This document shows positions 39,304-54,368 of a DNA stretch of 64,000 nucleotides, piece after piece (position 1 is the first letter of the stretch; the number at the start of each line of letters is the position of its first letter). Source of the DNA: Halisarca cf. caerulea (taxonomy: Eukaryota; Porifera; Demospongiae; Chondrillida; Halisarcidae); contig CAUJGJ010000277.1 in NCBI GenBank assembly GCA_963170055.1, forward strand, positions 222,901-286,900. Direction: 5' to 3'. Under the pieces are notes generated by a model. That model had not been told where the DNA came from. It ran no database searches and saw only the letters and a list, made by a program, of their open reading frames with translations. The position numbers and the translations under genes were made by a program.

Positions 39304-42300
39304 GTACTTCAGAAACTTCATGTGTGTCCACTGGGAATGTGCGTGGTGCTAGTGCCAAATATTGGTATTAGCACCAGCATATCCAACACTACACAAATAC
39401 GCCCACAGCAGTGAAGAAACTTCATGTGTGTCAACTGGGAATGTGCGTGGTGCTAGTGCCAAATATTGGTATTAGCACCAGCATATCCAACACTACACAA
39501 ATACGCCCACAGCACTTCAGAAACTTCGTGTGTGTCCCCTGGGAATGTGCGTGGTGCTAGTGCCAAATATTGGTATTAGCACCAGCATATCCAACACTAC
39601 ACAAATACGCCCACAGCAGTTAAGAAACTTCATGTGTGTCCACTGGGAATGTGCGTGGTGCTAGTGCCAAATATTGGTATTAGCACCAGCATATCCAACA
39701 CTACACAAATACGCCCACAGCACTTCAAAAACTTTATGTGTGTCCACTGGGAATGTGCGTGGTGCTAGTGCCAAATATTGGTATTAGCACCAGCATATCC
39801 AACACTACACAAATACGCCCACAGCAGTTAAGAAACTTCATGTGTGTCCACTGGGAATGTGCGTGGTGCTAGTGCCAAATATTGGTATTAGCACCAGCAT
39901 ATCCAACACTACACAAATACGCCCACAGCACTTCAGAAACTTCATGTGTGTCCCCTGGGAATGTGCGTGGTGCTAGTGCCAAATATTGGTATTAGCACCA
40001 GCATATCCAACACTACACAAATACGCCCACAGCACTTCAGAAACTTCATGTGTGTCCACTGGGAATGTGCGTGGTGCTAGTGCCAAATATTGGTATTAGC
40101 ACCAGCATATCCAACACTACACAAATACGCCCACAGTACTTCAGAAACTTCATGTGTGTCCACTGGGAATATGTGTGGTGCTATTGCCAAATATTGGTAT
40201 TAGCACCAGCATATCCAACACTACACAAATACGCACACAGCAGTAAAGAAACTTCATGTGTGTCCACTGGGAATGTGCGTGGTGCTAGTGCCAAATGTTG
40301 GTATTAGCACCAGCATATCTAACACTACACAAATACGCACACAGCAGTAAAGAAACTTCATGTGTGTCCACTGGGAATGTGCGTGGTGGTAGTGCCAAAT
40401 ATTGGTATTAGCACCAGCATATCCAACACTACACAAATACGCCCACAGCAGTTAAGAAACTTCATGTGTGTCCACTGGGAATGTGCGTGGTGCTAGTGCC
40501 AAATATTGGTATTAGCACCAGCATATCCAACACTACACAAATACGCCCACAGTACTTCATAAACTTCATGTGTGTCCACTGGGAATGTGCGTGGTGCTAG
40601 TGCCAAATATTGGTATTAGCACCAGCATATCCAACACTACACAAATACGCCCGCAGCACTTCAGAAACTTCATGTGTGTCCACTGGGAATGTGCGTGGTG
40701 CTAGTGCCAAATATTGGTATTAGCACCAGCATATCTAACACTACACAAATACGCCCAAAGCACTTCAGAAACTTCATGTGAGTCCACTGGGAATGTGCGT
40801 GGTGCTAGTGCCAAATATTGGTATTAGCACCAGCATATCCAACACTACACAAATACGCCCACAGCAGTTAAGAAACTTCATGTGTGTCCACTGGGAATGT
40901 GCGTGGTGCTAGTGCCAAATATTGGTATTAGCAGCAGCATATCCAACACTACACAAATACGCCCACAGTACTTCAGAAACTTCATGTGTGTCCACTGGGA
41001 ATGTGCGTGGTGCTAGTGCCAAATATTGGTATTAGCACCAGCATATCCAACACTACACAAATACGCCCACAGCAGTGAAGAAACTTCATGTGTGTCAACT
41101 GGGAATGTGCGTGGTGCTAGTGCCAAATATTGGTATTAGCACCAGCATATCCAACACTACACAAATACGCCCACAGCACTTCAGAAACTTCGTGTGTGTC
41201 CCCTGGGAATGTGCGTGGTGCTAGTGCCAAATATTGGTATTAGCACCAGCATATCCAACACTACACAAATACGCCCACAGCAGTTAAGAAACTTCATGTG
41301 TGTCCACTGGGAATGTGCGTGGTGCTAGTGCCAAATATTGGTATTAGCACCAGCATATCCAACACTACACAAATACGCCCACAGCACTTCAGAAACTTTA
41401 TGTGTGTCCACTGGGAATGTGCGTGGTGCTAGTGCCAAATATTGGTATTAGCACCAGCATATCCAACACTACACAAATACGCCCACAGCAGTTAAGAAAC
41501 TTCATGTGTGTCCACTGGGAATGTGCGTGGTGCTAGTGCCAAATATTGGTATTAGCACCAGCATATCCAACACTACACAAATACGCCCACAGTACTTCAG
41601 AAACTTCATGTGTGTCCCCTGGGAATGTGCGTGGTGCTAGTGCCAAATATTGGTATTAGCACCAGCATATCCAACACTACACAAATACGCCCACAGCACT
41701 TCAGAAACTTCATGTGTGTCCACTGGGAATGTGCGTGGTGCTAGTGCCAAATATTGGTATTAGCACCAGCATATCCAACACTACACAAATACGCCCACAG
41801 TACTTCAGAAACTTCATGTGTGTCCACTGGGAATATGTGTGGTGCTAGTGCCAAATATTGGTATTAGCACCAGCATATCCAACACTACACAAATACGCAC
41901 ACAGCAGTAAAGAAACTTCATGTGTGTCCACTGGGAATGTGCGTGGTGCTAGTGCCAAATGTTGGTATTAGCACCAGCATATCTAACACTACACAAATAC
42001 GCACACAGCAGTAAAGAAACTTCATGTGTGTCCACTGGGAATGTGCGTGGTGGTAGTGCCAAATATTGGTATTAGCACCAGCATATCCAACACTACACAA
42101 ATACGCCCACAGCAGTTAAGAAACTTCATGTGTGTCCACTGGGAATGTGCGTGGTGCTAGTGCCAAATATTGGTATTAGCACCAGCATATCCAACACTAC
42201 ACAAATACGCCCACAGTACTTCATAAACTTCATGTGTGTCCACTGGGAATGTGCGTGGTGCTAGTGCCAAATATTGGTATTAGCACCAGCATATCCAACA

Positions 42301-42640
42301 CTACACAAATACGCCCGCAGCACTTCAGAAACTTCATGTGTGTCCACTGGGAATGTGCGTGGTGCTAGTGCCAAATATTGGTATTAGCACCAGCATATCT
42401 AACACTACACAAATACGCCCAAAGCACTTCAGAAACTTCATGTGAGTCCACTGGGAATGTGCGTGGTGCTAGTGCCAAATATTGGTATTAGCACCAGCAT
42501 ATCCAACACTACACAAATACGCACACAGCAGTTAAGAAACTTCATGTGTGTCCACTGGGAATGTGCGTGGTGCTAGTGCCAAATATTGGTATTAGCAGCA
42601 GCATATCCAACACTACACAAATACGCCCACAGTACTTCAG
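39304..42640. repeat. 16-mer higher-order repeat, 1,664 bp, two copies
   Basis: Copies run about 39,304-40,967 and 40,968-42,640. Markers at 1,664 spacing: the CAGTGAAG head (39,406/41,070), GAATATGTG (40,169/41,833), GGTGGTAGTGCC (about 40,385/42,049), TACTTCATAAAC (about 40,553/42,217) and TAGCAGCAGC (about 40,931/42,595). The second copy differs at single sites such as CGCACACAGCAGTTAAG near 42,520. Confidence 0.85.
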
Positions 42641-45600
42641 AAACTTCATGTGTGTCCACTGGGAATGTGCGTGGTGCTAGTGCCAAATATTGGTATTAGC
42701 ACCAGCATATCCAACACTACACAAATACGCCCACAGTACTTCAGAAACTTCATGTGTGTCCACTGGGAATGTGCGTGGTGCTAGTGCCAAATATTGGTAT
42801 TAGCACCAGCATATCCAACACTACACAAATACGCCCACAGTACTTCAGAAACTTCATGTGTGTCCACTGGGAATGTGCGTGGTGCTAGTGCCAAATATTG
42901 GTATTAGCACCAGCATATCCAACACTACACAAATACGCCCACAGTACTTCAGAAACTTCATGTGTGTCCACTGGGAATGTGCGTGGTGCTAGTGCCAAAT
43001 ATTGGTATTAGCACCAGCATATCCAACACTACACAAATACGCCCACAGTACTTCAGAAACTTCATGTGTGTCCACTGGGAATATGTGTGGTGCTAGTGCC
43101 AAATATTGGTATTAGCACCAGCATATCCAACACTACACAAATACGCACACAGCAGTAAAGAAACTTCATGTGTGTCCACTGGGAATGTGCGTGGTGCTAG
43201 TGCCAAATGTTGGTATTAGCACCAGCATATCTAACACTACACAAATACGCACACAGCAGTAAAGAAACTTCATGTGTGTCCTCTGGGAATGTGCGTGGTG
43301 CTAGTGCCAAATATTGGTATTAGCACCAGCATATCCAACACTACACAAATACGCCCACAGCAGTTAAGAAACTTCATGTGTGTCCACTGGGAATGTGCGT
43401 GGTGCTAGTGCCAAATATTGGTATTAGCACCAGCATATCCAACACTACACAAATACGCCCACAGTACTTCATAAACTTCATGTGTGTCCACTGGGAATGT
43501 GCGTGGTGCTAGTGCCAAATATTAGTATTAGCACCAGCATATCCAACACTACACAAATACGCCCGCAGCACTTCAGAAACTTCATGTGTGTCCACTGGGA
43601 ATGTGCGTGGTGCTAGTGCCAAATATTGGTATTAGCACCAGCATATCTAACACTACACAAATACGCCCAAAGCACTTCAGAAACTTCATGTGAGTCCACT
43701 GGGAATGTGCGTGGTGCTAGTGCCAAATATTGGTATTAGCACCAGCATATCTAACACTACACAAATACGCCCACAGTACTTCAGAAACTTCATGTGTGCC
43801 CACTGGGAATGTGCGTGGTGCTAGTGCCAAATATTGGTATTAGCACCAGCGTATCCAACACTACACAAATACGCCCACAGTACTTCAGAAACTTCATGTG
43901 TGTCCACTGGGAATGTGCGTGGTGCTAGTGCCAAATATTGGTATTAGCACCAGCATATCCAACACTACACAAATACGCCCACAGCAGTTAAGAAACTTCA
44001 TGTGTGTCCACTGGGAATGTGCGTGGTTCTAGTGCCAAATATTGGTATTAGCACCAGCATATCCAACACTACACAAATACGCCCACAGCAGTTAAGAAAC
44101 TTCATGTGTGTCCACTGGGAATGTGCGTGGTGCTAGTGCCAAATATTGGTATTAGCACCAGCATATCCAACACTACACAAATACGCCCACAGCAGTGAAG
44201 AAACTTCATGTGTGTCAACTGGGAATGTGCGTGGTGCTAGTGCCAAATATTGGTATTAGCACCAGCATATCCAACACTACACAAATACGCCCACAGCACT
44301 TCAGAAACTTCGTGTGTGTCCCCTGGGAATGTGCGTGGTGCTAGTGCCAAATATTGGTATTAGCACCAGCATATCCAACACTACACAAATACGCACACAG
44401 CAGTAAAGAAACTTCATGTGTGTCCACTGGGAATGTGCGTGGTGCTAGTGCCAAATGTTGGTATTAGCACCAGCATATCTAACACTACACAAATACGCCC
44501 ACAGCACTTCAGAAACTTCATGTGTGTCCACTGGGAATGTGCGTGGTGCTAGAGCCAAATATTGGTATTAGCACCAGCATATCCAACACTACACAAATAC
44601 GCCCACAGTACTTCAGAAACTTCATGTGTGTCCACTGGGAATGTGCGTGGTGCTAGTGCCAAATATTGGTATTAGCACCAGCATATCCAACACTACACAA
44701 ATACGCCCGCAGCACTTCAGAAACTTCATGTGTGTCCACTGGGAATGTGCGTGGTGCTAGTGCCAAATATTGGTATTAGCACCAGCATATCTAACACTAC
44801 ACAAATACGCCCGCAGCACTTCAGAAACTTCATGTGAGTCCACTGGGAATGTGCGTGGTGCTAGTGCCAAATATTGGTATTAGCACCAGCATATCCAACA
44901 CTACACAAATACGCCCACAGCAGTTAAGAAACTTCATGTGTGTCCACTGGGAATGTGCGTGGTGCTAGTGCCAAATATTGGTATTAGCACCAGCATATCC
45001 AACACTACACAAATACGCCCACAGTACTTCATAAACTTCATGTGTGTCCACTGGGAATGTGCGTGGTGCTAGTGCCAAATATTGGTATTAGCACCAGCAT
45101 ATCCAACACTACACAAATACGCCCGCAGCACTTCAGAAACTTCATGTGTGTCCACTGGGAATGTGCGTGGTGCTAGTGCCAAATATTGGTATTAGCACCA
45201 GCATATCTAACACTACACAAATACGCCCAAAGCACTTCAGAAACTTCATGTGAGTCCACTGGGAATGTGCGTGGTGCTAGTGCCAAATATTGGTATTAGC
45301 ACCAGCATATCCAACACTACACAAATACGCACACAGCAGTTAAGAAACTTCATGTGTGTCCACTGGGAATGTGCGTGGTGCTAGTGCCAAATATTGGTAT
45401 TAGCAGCAGCATATCCAACACTACACAAATACGCCCACAGTACTTCAGAAACTTCATGTGTGTCCACTGGGAATGTGCGTGGTGCTAGTGCCAAATATTG
45501 GTATTAGCACCAGCATATCCAACACTACACAAATACGCCCACAGTACTTCAGAAACTTCATGTGTGTCCACTGGGAATGTGCGTGGTGCTAGTGCCAAAT

Positions 45601-47460
45601 ATTGGTATTAGCACCAGCATATCCAACACTACACAAATACGCCCACAGTACTTCAGAAACTTCATGTGTGTCCACTGGGAATATGTGTGGTGCTAGTGCC
45701 AAATATTGGTATTAGCACCAGCATATCCAACACTACACAAATACGCACACAGCAGTAAAGAAACTTCATGTGTGTCCACTGGGAATGTGCGTGGTGCTAG
45801 TGCCAAATGTTGGTATTAGCACCAGCATATCTAACACTACACAAATACGCACACAGCAGTAAAGAAACTTCATGTGTGTCCTCTGGGAATGTGCGTGGTG
45901 CTAGTGCCAAATATTGGTATTAGCACCAGCATATCCAACACTACACAAATACGCCCACAGCAGTTAAGAAACTTCATGTGTGTCCACTGGGAATGTGCGT
46001 GGTGCTAGTGCCAAATATTGGTATTAGCACCAGCATATCCAACACTACACAAATACGCCCACAGTACTTCATAAACTTCATGTGTGTCCACTGGGAATGT
46101 GCGTGGTGCTAGTGCCAAATATTAGTATTAGCACCAGCATATCCAACACTACACAAATACGCCCGCAGCACTTCAGAAACTTCATGTGTGTCCACTGGGA
46201 ATGTGCGTGGTGCTAGTGCCAAATATTGGTATTAGCACCAGCATATCTAACACTACACAAATACGCCCAAAGCACTTCAGAAACTTCATGTGAGTCCACT
46301 GGGAATGTACGTGGTGCTAGTGCCAAATATTGGTATTAGCACCAGCATATCTAACACTACACAAATACGCCCACAGTACTTCAGAAACTTCATGTGTGCC
46401 CACTGGGAATGTGCGTGGTGCTAGTGCCAAATATTGGTATTAGCACCAGCGTATCCAACACTACACAAATACGCCCACAGTACTTCAGAAACTTCATGTG
46501 TGTCCACTGGGAATGTGCGTGGTGCTAGTGCCAAATATTGGTATTAGCACCAGCATATCCAACACTACACAAATACGCCCACAGCAGTTAAGAAACTTCA
46601 TGTGTGTCCACTGGGAATGTGCGTGGTTCTAGTGCCAAATATTGGTATTAGCACCAGCATATCCAACACTACACAAATACGCCCACAGCAGTTAAGAAAC
46701 TTCATGTGTGTCCACTGGGAATGTGCGTGGTGCTAGTGCCAAATATTGGTATTAGCACCAGCATATCCAACACTACACAAATACGCCCACAGCAGTGAAG
46801 AAACTTCATGTGTGTCAACTGGGAATGTGCGTGGTGCTAGTGCCAAATATTGGTATTAGCACCAGCATATCCAACACTACACAAATACGCCCACAGCACT
46901 TCAGAAACTTCGTGTGTGTCCCCTGGGAATGTGCGTGGTGCTAGTGCCAAATATTGGTATTAGCACCAGCATATCCAACACTACACAAATACGCACACAG
47001 CAGTAAAGAAACTTCATGTGTGTCCACTGGGAATGTGCGTGGTGCTAGTGCCAAATGTTGGTATTAGCACCAGCATATCTAACACTACACAAATACGCCC
47101 ACAGCACTTCAGAAACTTCATGTGTGTCCACTGGGAATGTGCGTGGTGCTAGAGCCAAATATTGGTATTAGCACCAGCATATCCAACACTACACAAATAC
47201 GCCCACAGTACTTCAGAAACTTCATGTGTGTCCACTGGGAATGTGCGTGGTGCTAGTGCCAAATATTGGTATTAGCACCAGCATATCCAACACTACACAA
47301 ATACGCCCGCAGCACTTCAGAAACTTCATGTGTGTCCACTGGGAATGTGCGTGGTGCTAGTGCCAAATATTGGTATTAGCACCAGCATATCTAACACTAC
47401 ACAAATACGCCCGCAGCACTTCAGAAACTTCATGTGAGTCCACTGGGAATGTGCGTGGTG
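42113..47460. repeat. 25-mer HOR pair, 2,600 bp, with a two-monomer size step
   Basis: Private markers occur once per copy: GTGTCCTCTGGG (43,279/45,879), AATATTAGTATTAGC (about 43,520/46,120), GTGTGCCCACTGGG (about 43,797/46,397), CACCAGCGTATCC (43,849/46,449) and TGGTTCTAGTGCC (44,025/46,625). All are 2,600 apart. Left of about 43.0 kb the same comparison needs an offset of 2,808 (42,113/44,921 and TCATAAACTT at 42,221/45,029). The first copy carries two extra TACTTCAG monomers between about 42,620 and 43,060. This is direct evidence of a two-monomer gain or loss inside an HOR. Confidence 0.85.
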
Positions 47461-47520
47461 CTAGTGCCAAATATTGGTATTAGCACCAGCATATCTAACA
47501 CTACACAAATACGCCCCCAG

Positions 47521-50520
47521 TACTTCAGAAACTTCATGTGTGTCCACTGGGAATGTGCGTGGTGCTAGTGCCAAATATTGGTATTAGCACCAGCATATCC
47601 AACACTACACAAATACGCCCACAGCACTTCAGAAACTTCATGTGTGTCCACTGGGAATGTGCGTGGTGCTAGTGCCAAATATTGGTATTAGCACCAGCAT
47701 ATCCAACACTACACAAATACGCCCACAGCAGTGAAGAAACTTCATGTGTGTCAACTGGGAATGTGCGTGGTGCTAGTGCCAAATATTGGTATTAGCACCA
47801 GCATATCCAACACTACACAAATACGCCCACAGCACTTCAGAAACTTCGTGTGTGTCCCCTGGGAATGTGCGTGGTGCTAGTGCCAAATATTGGTATTAGC
47901 ACCAGCATATCCAACACTACACAAATACGCCCACAGTACTTCAGAAACTTCATGTGTGTCCACTGGGAATGTGCGTGGTGCTAGTGCCAAATATTGGTAT
48001 TAGCACCAGCATATCTAACAGTACACAAATACGCCCAAAGCACTTCAGAAACTTCATGTGAGTCCACTGGGAATGTGCGTGGTGCTAGTGCCAAATATTG
48101 GTATTAGCACCAGCATATCGAACACTACACAAATACGCCCACAGTACTTCAGAAACTTCATGTGTGTCCACTGGGAATGTGCGTGGTGCTAGTGCCAAAT
48201 ATTGGTATTAGCACCAGCATATCCAACACTACACAAATACGCCCACAGTACTTCAGAAACTTCATGTGTGTCCACTGGGAATGTGCGTGGTGCTAGTGCC
48301 AAATATTGGTATTAGCACCAGCATATCCAACACTACACAAATACGCCCACAGCAGTGAAGAAACTTCATGTGTGTCCACTGGGAATGTGCGTGGTGCTAG
48401 TGCCAAATATTGGTATTAGCACCAGCATATCCAACACTACACAAATACGCCCACAGCACTTCAGAAACTTCGTGTGTGTCCCCTGGGAATGTGCGTGGTG
48501 CTAGTGCCAAATATTGGTATTAGCACCAGCATATCCAACACTACACAAATACGCCCACAGCAGTTAAGAAACTTCATGTGTGTCCACTGGGAATGTGCGT
48601 GGTGCTAGTGCCAAATATTGGTATTAGCACCAGCATATCCAACACTACACAAATACGCCCACAGCAGTTAAGAAACTTCATGTGTGTCCACTGGGAATGT
48701 GCGTGGTGCTAGTGCCAAATATTGGTATTAGCAGCAGCATATCCAACACTACACAAATACGCCCACAGTACTTCAGAAACTTCATGTGTGTCCACTGGGA
48801 ATGTGCGTGGTGCTAGTGCCAAATATTGGTATTAGCACCAGCATATCCAACACTACACAAATACGCCCACAGCACTTCAGAAACTTCATGTGTGTCCACT
48901 GGGAATGTGCGTGGTGCTAGTGCCAAATATTGGTATTAGCACCAGCATATCCAACACTACACAAATACGCCCACAGCACTTCAGAAACTTCATGTGAGTC
49001 CACTGGGAATGTGCGTGGTGCTAGTGCCAAATATTGGTATTAGCACCAGCATATCTAACACTACACAAATACGCCCACAGTACTTCAGAAACTTCATGTG
49101 TGTCCACTGGGAATGTGCGTGGTGCTAGTGCCAAATATTGGTATTAGCACCAGCATATCCAACACTACACAAATACGCCCACAGCACTTCAGAAACTTCA
49201 TGTGTGTCCACTGGGAATGTGCGTGGTGCTAGTGCCAAATATTGGTATTAGCACCAGCATATCCAACACTACACAAATACGCCCACAGCAGTGAAGAAAC
49301 TTCATGTGTGTCAACTGGGAATGTGCGTGGTGCTAGTGCCAAATATTGGTATTAGCACCAGCATATCCAACACTACACAAATACGCCCACAGCACTTCAG
49401 AAACTTCGTGTGTGTCCCCTGGGAATGTGCGTGGTGCTAGTGCCAAATATTGGTATTAGCACCAGCATATCCAACACTACACAAATACGCCCACAGTACT
49501 TCAGAAACTTCATGTGTGTCCACTGGGAATGTGCGTGGTGCTAGTGCCAAATATTGGTATTAGCACCAGCATATCTAACACTACACAAATACGCCCAAAG
49601 CACTTCAGAAACTTCATGTGAGTCCACTGGGAATGTGCGTGGTGCTAGTGCCAAATATTGGTATTAGCACCAGCATATCGAACACTACACAAATACGCCC
49701 ACAGTACTTCAGAAACTTCATGTGTGTCCACTGGGAATGTGCGTGGTGCTAGTGCCAAATATTGGTATTAGCACCAGCATATCCAACACTACACAAATAC
49801 GCCCACAGTACTTCAGAAACTTCATGTGTGTCCACTGGGAATGTGCGTGGTGCTAGTGCCAAATATTGGTATTATCACCAGCATATCCAACACTACACAA
49901 ATACGCCCACAGCAGTGAAGAAACTTCATGTGTGTCCACTGGGAATGTGCGTGGTGCTAGTGCCAAATATTGGTATTAGCACCAGCATATCCAACACTAC
50001 ACAAATACGCCCACAGCACTTCAGAAACTTCGTGTGTGTCCCCTGGGAATGTGCGTGGTGCTAGTGCCAAATATTGGTATTAGCACCAGCATATCCAACA
50101 CTACACAAATACGCCCACAGCAGTTAAGAAACTTCATGTGTGTCCACTGGGAATGTGCGTGGTGCTAGTGCCAAATATTGGTATTAGCACCAGCATATCC
50201 AACACTACACAAATACGCCCACAGCAGTTAAGAAACTTCATGTGTGTCCACTGGGAATGTGCGTGGTGCTAGTGCCAAATATTGGTATTAGCAGCAGCAT
50301 ATCCAACACTACACAAATACGCCCACAGTACTTCAGAAACTTCATGTGTGTCCACTGGGAATGTGCGTGGTGCTAGTGCCAAATATTGGTATTAGCACCA
50401 GCATATCCAACACTACACAAATACGCCCACAGCACTTCAGAAACTTCATGTGTGTCCACTGGGAATGTGCGTGGTGCTAGTGCCAAATATTGGTATTAGC
50501 ACCAGCATATCCAACACTAC
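47521..50520. repeat. 15-mer higher-order repeat, 1,560 bp, two copies
   Basis: The stretch 47,521-48,960 matches 49,081-50,520. The ATATCGAACAC variant lies at 48,115 and 49,675, and the CAGTGAAG plus TTCGTGTGTGTCCCC monomer pair recurs at the same spacing. Differences include ACAGTACAC (48,018) in the first copy only and TTATCACCAGC (about 49,872) in the second only. Confidence 0.82.
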
Positions 50521-53500
50521 ACAAATACGCCCACAGTACTTCAGAAACTTCATGTGTGTCCACTGGGAATATGTGTGGTGCTAGTGCCAAATATTGGTAT
50601 TAGCACCAGCATATCCAACACTACACAAATACGCACACAGCAGTAAAGAAACTTCATGTGTGTCCACTGGGAATGTGCGTGGTGCTAGTGCCAAATGTTG
50701 GTATTAGCACCAGCATATCTAACACTACACAAATACGCCCACAGCACTTCAGAAACTTCATGTGTGTCCACTGGGAATGTGCGTGGTGCTAGTGCCAAAT
50801 ATTGGTATTAGCACCAGCATATCCAACACTACACAAATACGCCCACATTACTTCAGAAACTTCATGTGTGTCCACTGGGAATGTGCGTGGTGCTAGTGCC
50901 AAATATTGGTATTAGCACCAGCATATCCAACACTACACAAATACGCCCGCAGCACTTCAGAAACTTCATGTGTGTCCACTGGGAATGTGCGTGGTGCTAG
51001 TGCCAAATATTGGTATTAGCACCAGCATATCTAACACTACACAAATACGCCCGCAGCACTTCAGAAACTTCATGTGAGTCCACTGGGAATGTGCGTGGTG
51101 CTAGTGCCAAATATTGGTATTAGCACCAGCATATCTAACACTACACAAATACGCCCACAGCACTTCAGAAACTTCATGTGTGTCCACTGGGAATGTGCGT
51201 GGTGCTAGTGCCAAATATTGGTATTAGCACCAGCATATCCAACACTACACAAATACGCCCACAGTACTTCAGAAACTTCATGTGTGTCCACTGGGAATAT
51301 GTGTGGTGCTAGTGCCAAATATTGGTATTAGCACCAGCATATCCAACACTACACAAATACGCCCACAGCAGTGAAGAAACTTCATGTGTGTCCACTGGGA
51401 ATGTGCGTGGTGCTAGTGCCAAATATTGGTATTAGCACCAGCATATCCAACACTACACAAATACGCCCACAGCACTTCAGAAACTTCGTGTGTGTCCCCT
51501 GGGAATGTGCGTGGTGCTAGTGCCAAATATTGGTATTAGCACCAGCATATCCAACACTACACAAATACGCCCACAGCAGTTAAGAAACTTCATGTGTGTC
51601 CACTGGGAATGTGCGTGGTGCTAGTGCCAAATATTGGTATTAGCACCAGCATATCCAACACTACACAAATACGCCCACAGCAGTTAAGAAACTTCATGTG
51701 TGTCCACTGGGAATGTGCGTGGTGCTAGTGCCAAATATTGGTATTAGCAGCAGCATATCCAACACTACACAAATACGCCCACAGTACTTCAGAAACTTCA
51801 TGTGTGTCCACTGGGAATGTGCGTGGTGCTAGTGCCAAATATTGGTATTAGCACCAGCATATCCAACACTACACAAATACGCCCACAGCACTTCAGAAAC
51901 TTCATGTGTGTCCACTGGGAATGTGCGTGGTGCTAGTGCCAAATATTGGTATTAGCACCAGCATATCCAACACTACACAAATACGCCCACAGCACTTCAG
52001 AAACTTCATGTGAGTCCACTGGGAATGTGCGTGGTGCTAGTGCCAAATATTGGTATTAGCACCAGCATATCTAACACTACACAAATACGCCCACAGTACT
52101 TCAGAAACTTCATGTGTGTCCACTGGGAATGTGCGTGGTGCTAGTGCCAAATATTGGTATTAGCACCAGCATATCCAACACTACACAAATACGCCCACAG
52201 CACTTCAGAAACTTCATGTGTGTCCACTGGGAATGTGCGTGGTGCTAGTGCCAAATATTGGTATTAGCACCAGCATATCCAACACTACACAAATACGCCC
52301 ACAGCAGTGAAGAAACTTCATGTGTGTCAACTGGGAATGTGCGTGGTGCTAGTGCCAAATATTGGTATTAGCACCAGCATATCCAACACTACACAAATAC
52401 GCCCACAGCACTTCAGAAACTTCGTGTGTGTCCCCTGGGAATGTGCGTGGTGCTAGTGCCAAATATTGGTATTAGCACCAGCATATCCAACACTACACAA
52501 ATACGCCCACAGTACTTCAGAAACTTCATGTGTGTCCACTGGGAATGTGCGTGGTGCTAGTGCCAAATATTGGTATTAGCACCAGCATATCTAACACTAC
52601 ACAAATACGCCCAAAGCACTTCAGAAACTTCATGTGAGTCCACTGGGAATGTGCGTGGTGCTAGTGCCAAATATTGGTATTAGCACCAGCATATCGAACA
52701 CTACACAAATACGCCCACAGTACTTCAGAAACTTCATGTGTGTCCACTGGGAATGTGCGTGGTGCTAGTGCCAAATATTGGTATTAGCACCAGCATATCC
52801 AACACTACACAAATACGCCCACAGTACTTCAGAAACTTCATGTGTGTCCACTGGGAATGTGCGTGGTGCTAGTGCCAAATATTGGTATTAGCACCAGCAT
52901 ATCCAACACTACACAAATACGCCCACAGCAGTGAAGAAACTTCATGTGTGTCCACTGGGAATGTGCGTGGTGCTAGTGCCAAATATTGGTATTAGCACCA
53001 GCATATCCAACACTACACAAATACGCCCACAGCACTTCAGAAACTTCGTGTGTGTCCCCTGGGAATGTGCGTGGTGCTAGTGCCAAATATTGGTATTAGC
53101 ACCAGCATATCCAACACTACACAAATACGCCCACAGCAGTTAAGAAACTTCATGTGTGTCCACTGGGAATGTGCGTGGTGCTAGTGCCAAATATTGGTAT
53201 TAGCACCAGCATATCCAACACTACACAAATACGCCCACAGCAGTTAAGAAACTTCATGTGTGTCCACTGGGAATGTGCGTGGTGCTAGTGCCAAATATTG
53301 GTATTAGCAGCAGCATATCCAACACTACACAAATACGCCCACAGTACTTCAGAAACTTCATGTGTGTCCACTGGGAATGTGCGTGGTGCTAGTGCCAAAT
53401 ATTGGTATTAGCACCAGCATATCCAACACTACACAAATACGCCCACAGCACTTCAGAAACTTCATGTGTGTCCACTGGGAATGTGCGTGGTGCTAGTGCC

Positions 53501-54368
53501 AAATATTGGTATTAGCACCAGCATATCCAACACTACACAAATACGCCCACAGTACTTCAGAAACTTCATGTGTGTCCACTGGGAATATGTGTGGTGCTAG
53601 TGCCAAATATTGGTATTAGCACCAGCATATCCAACACTACACAAATACGCACACAGCAGTAAAGAAACTTCATGTGTGTCCACTGGGAATGTGCGTGGTG
53701 CTAGTGCCAAATGTTGGTATTAGCACCAGCATATCTAACACTACACAAATACGCCCACAGCACTTCAGAAACTTCATGTGTGTCCACTGGGAATGTGCGT
53801 GGTGCTAGTGCCAAATATTGGTATTAGCACCAGCATATCCAACACTACACAAATACGCCCACATTACTTCAGAAACTTCATGTGTGTCCACTGGGAATGT
53901 GCGTGGTGCTAGTGCCAAATATTGGTATTAGCACCAGCATATCCAACACTACACAAATACGCCCGCAGCACTTCAGAAACTTCATGTGTGTCCACTGGGA
54001 ATGTGCGTGGTGCTAGTGCCAAATATTGGTATTAGCACCAGCATATCTAACACTACACAAATACGCCCGCAGCACTTCAGAAACTTCATGTGAGTCCACT
54101 GGGAATGTGCGTGGTGCTAGTGCCAAATATTGGTATTAGCACCAGCATATCTAACACTACACAAATACGCCCACAGCACTTCAGAAACTTCATGTGTGTC
54201 CACTGGGAATGTGCGTGGTGCTAGTGCCAAATATTGGTATTAGCACCAGCATATCCAACACTACACAAATACGCCCACAGTACTTCAGAAACTTCATGTG
54301 TGTCCACTGGGAATATGTGTGGTGCTAGTGCCAAATATTGGTATTAGCACCAGCATATCCAACACTAC
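48337..54368. repeat. 29-mer higher-order repeat, 3,016 bp, two copies
   Basis: Copies run about 48,337-51,352 and 51,353-54,368. Markers at 3,016 spacing: ATATCGAAC (49,679/52,695), CCCACATTACTTC (about 50,843/53,859), GAATATGTG (50,569/53,585 and 51,297/54,313) and the CAGTGAAG head followed by normal TCCACT (48,351/51,367). It overlaps the second 15-mer, so the 29-mer arose after the 15-mer duplication (15 + 14 monomers). Confidence 0.83.
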
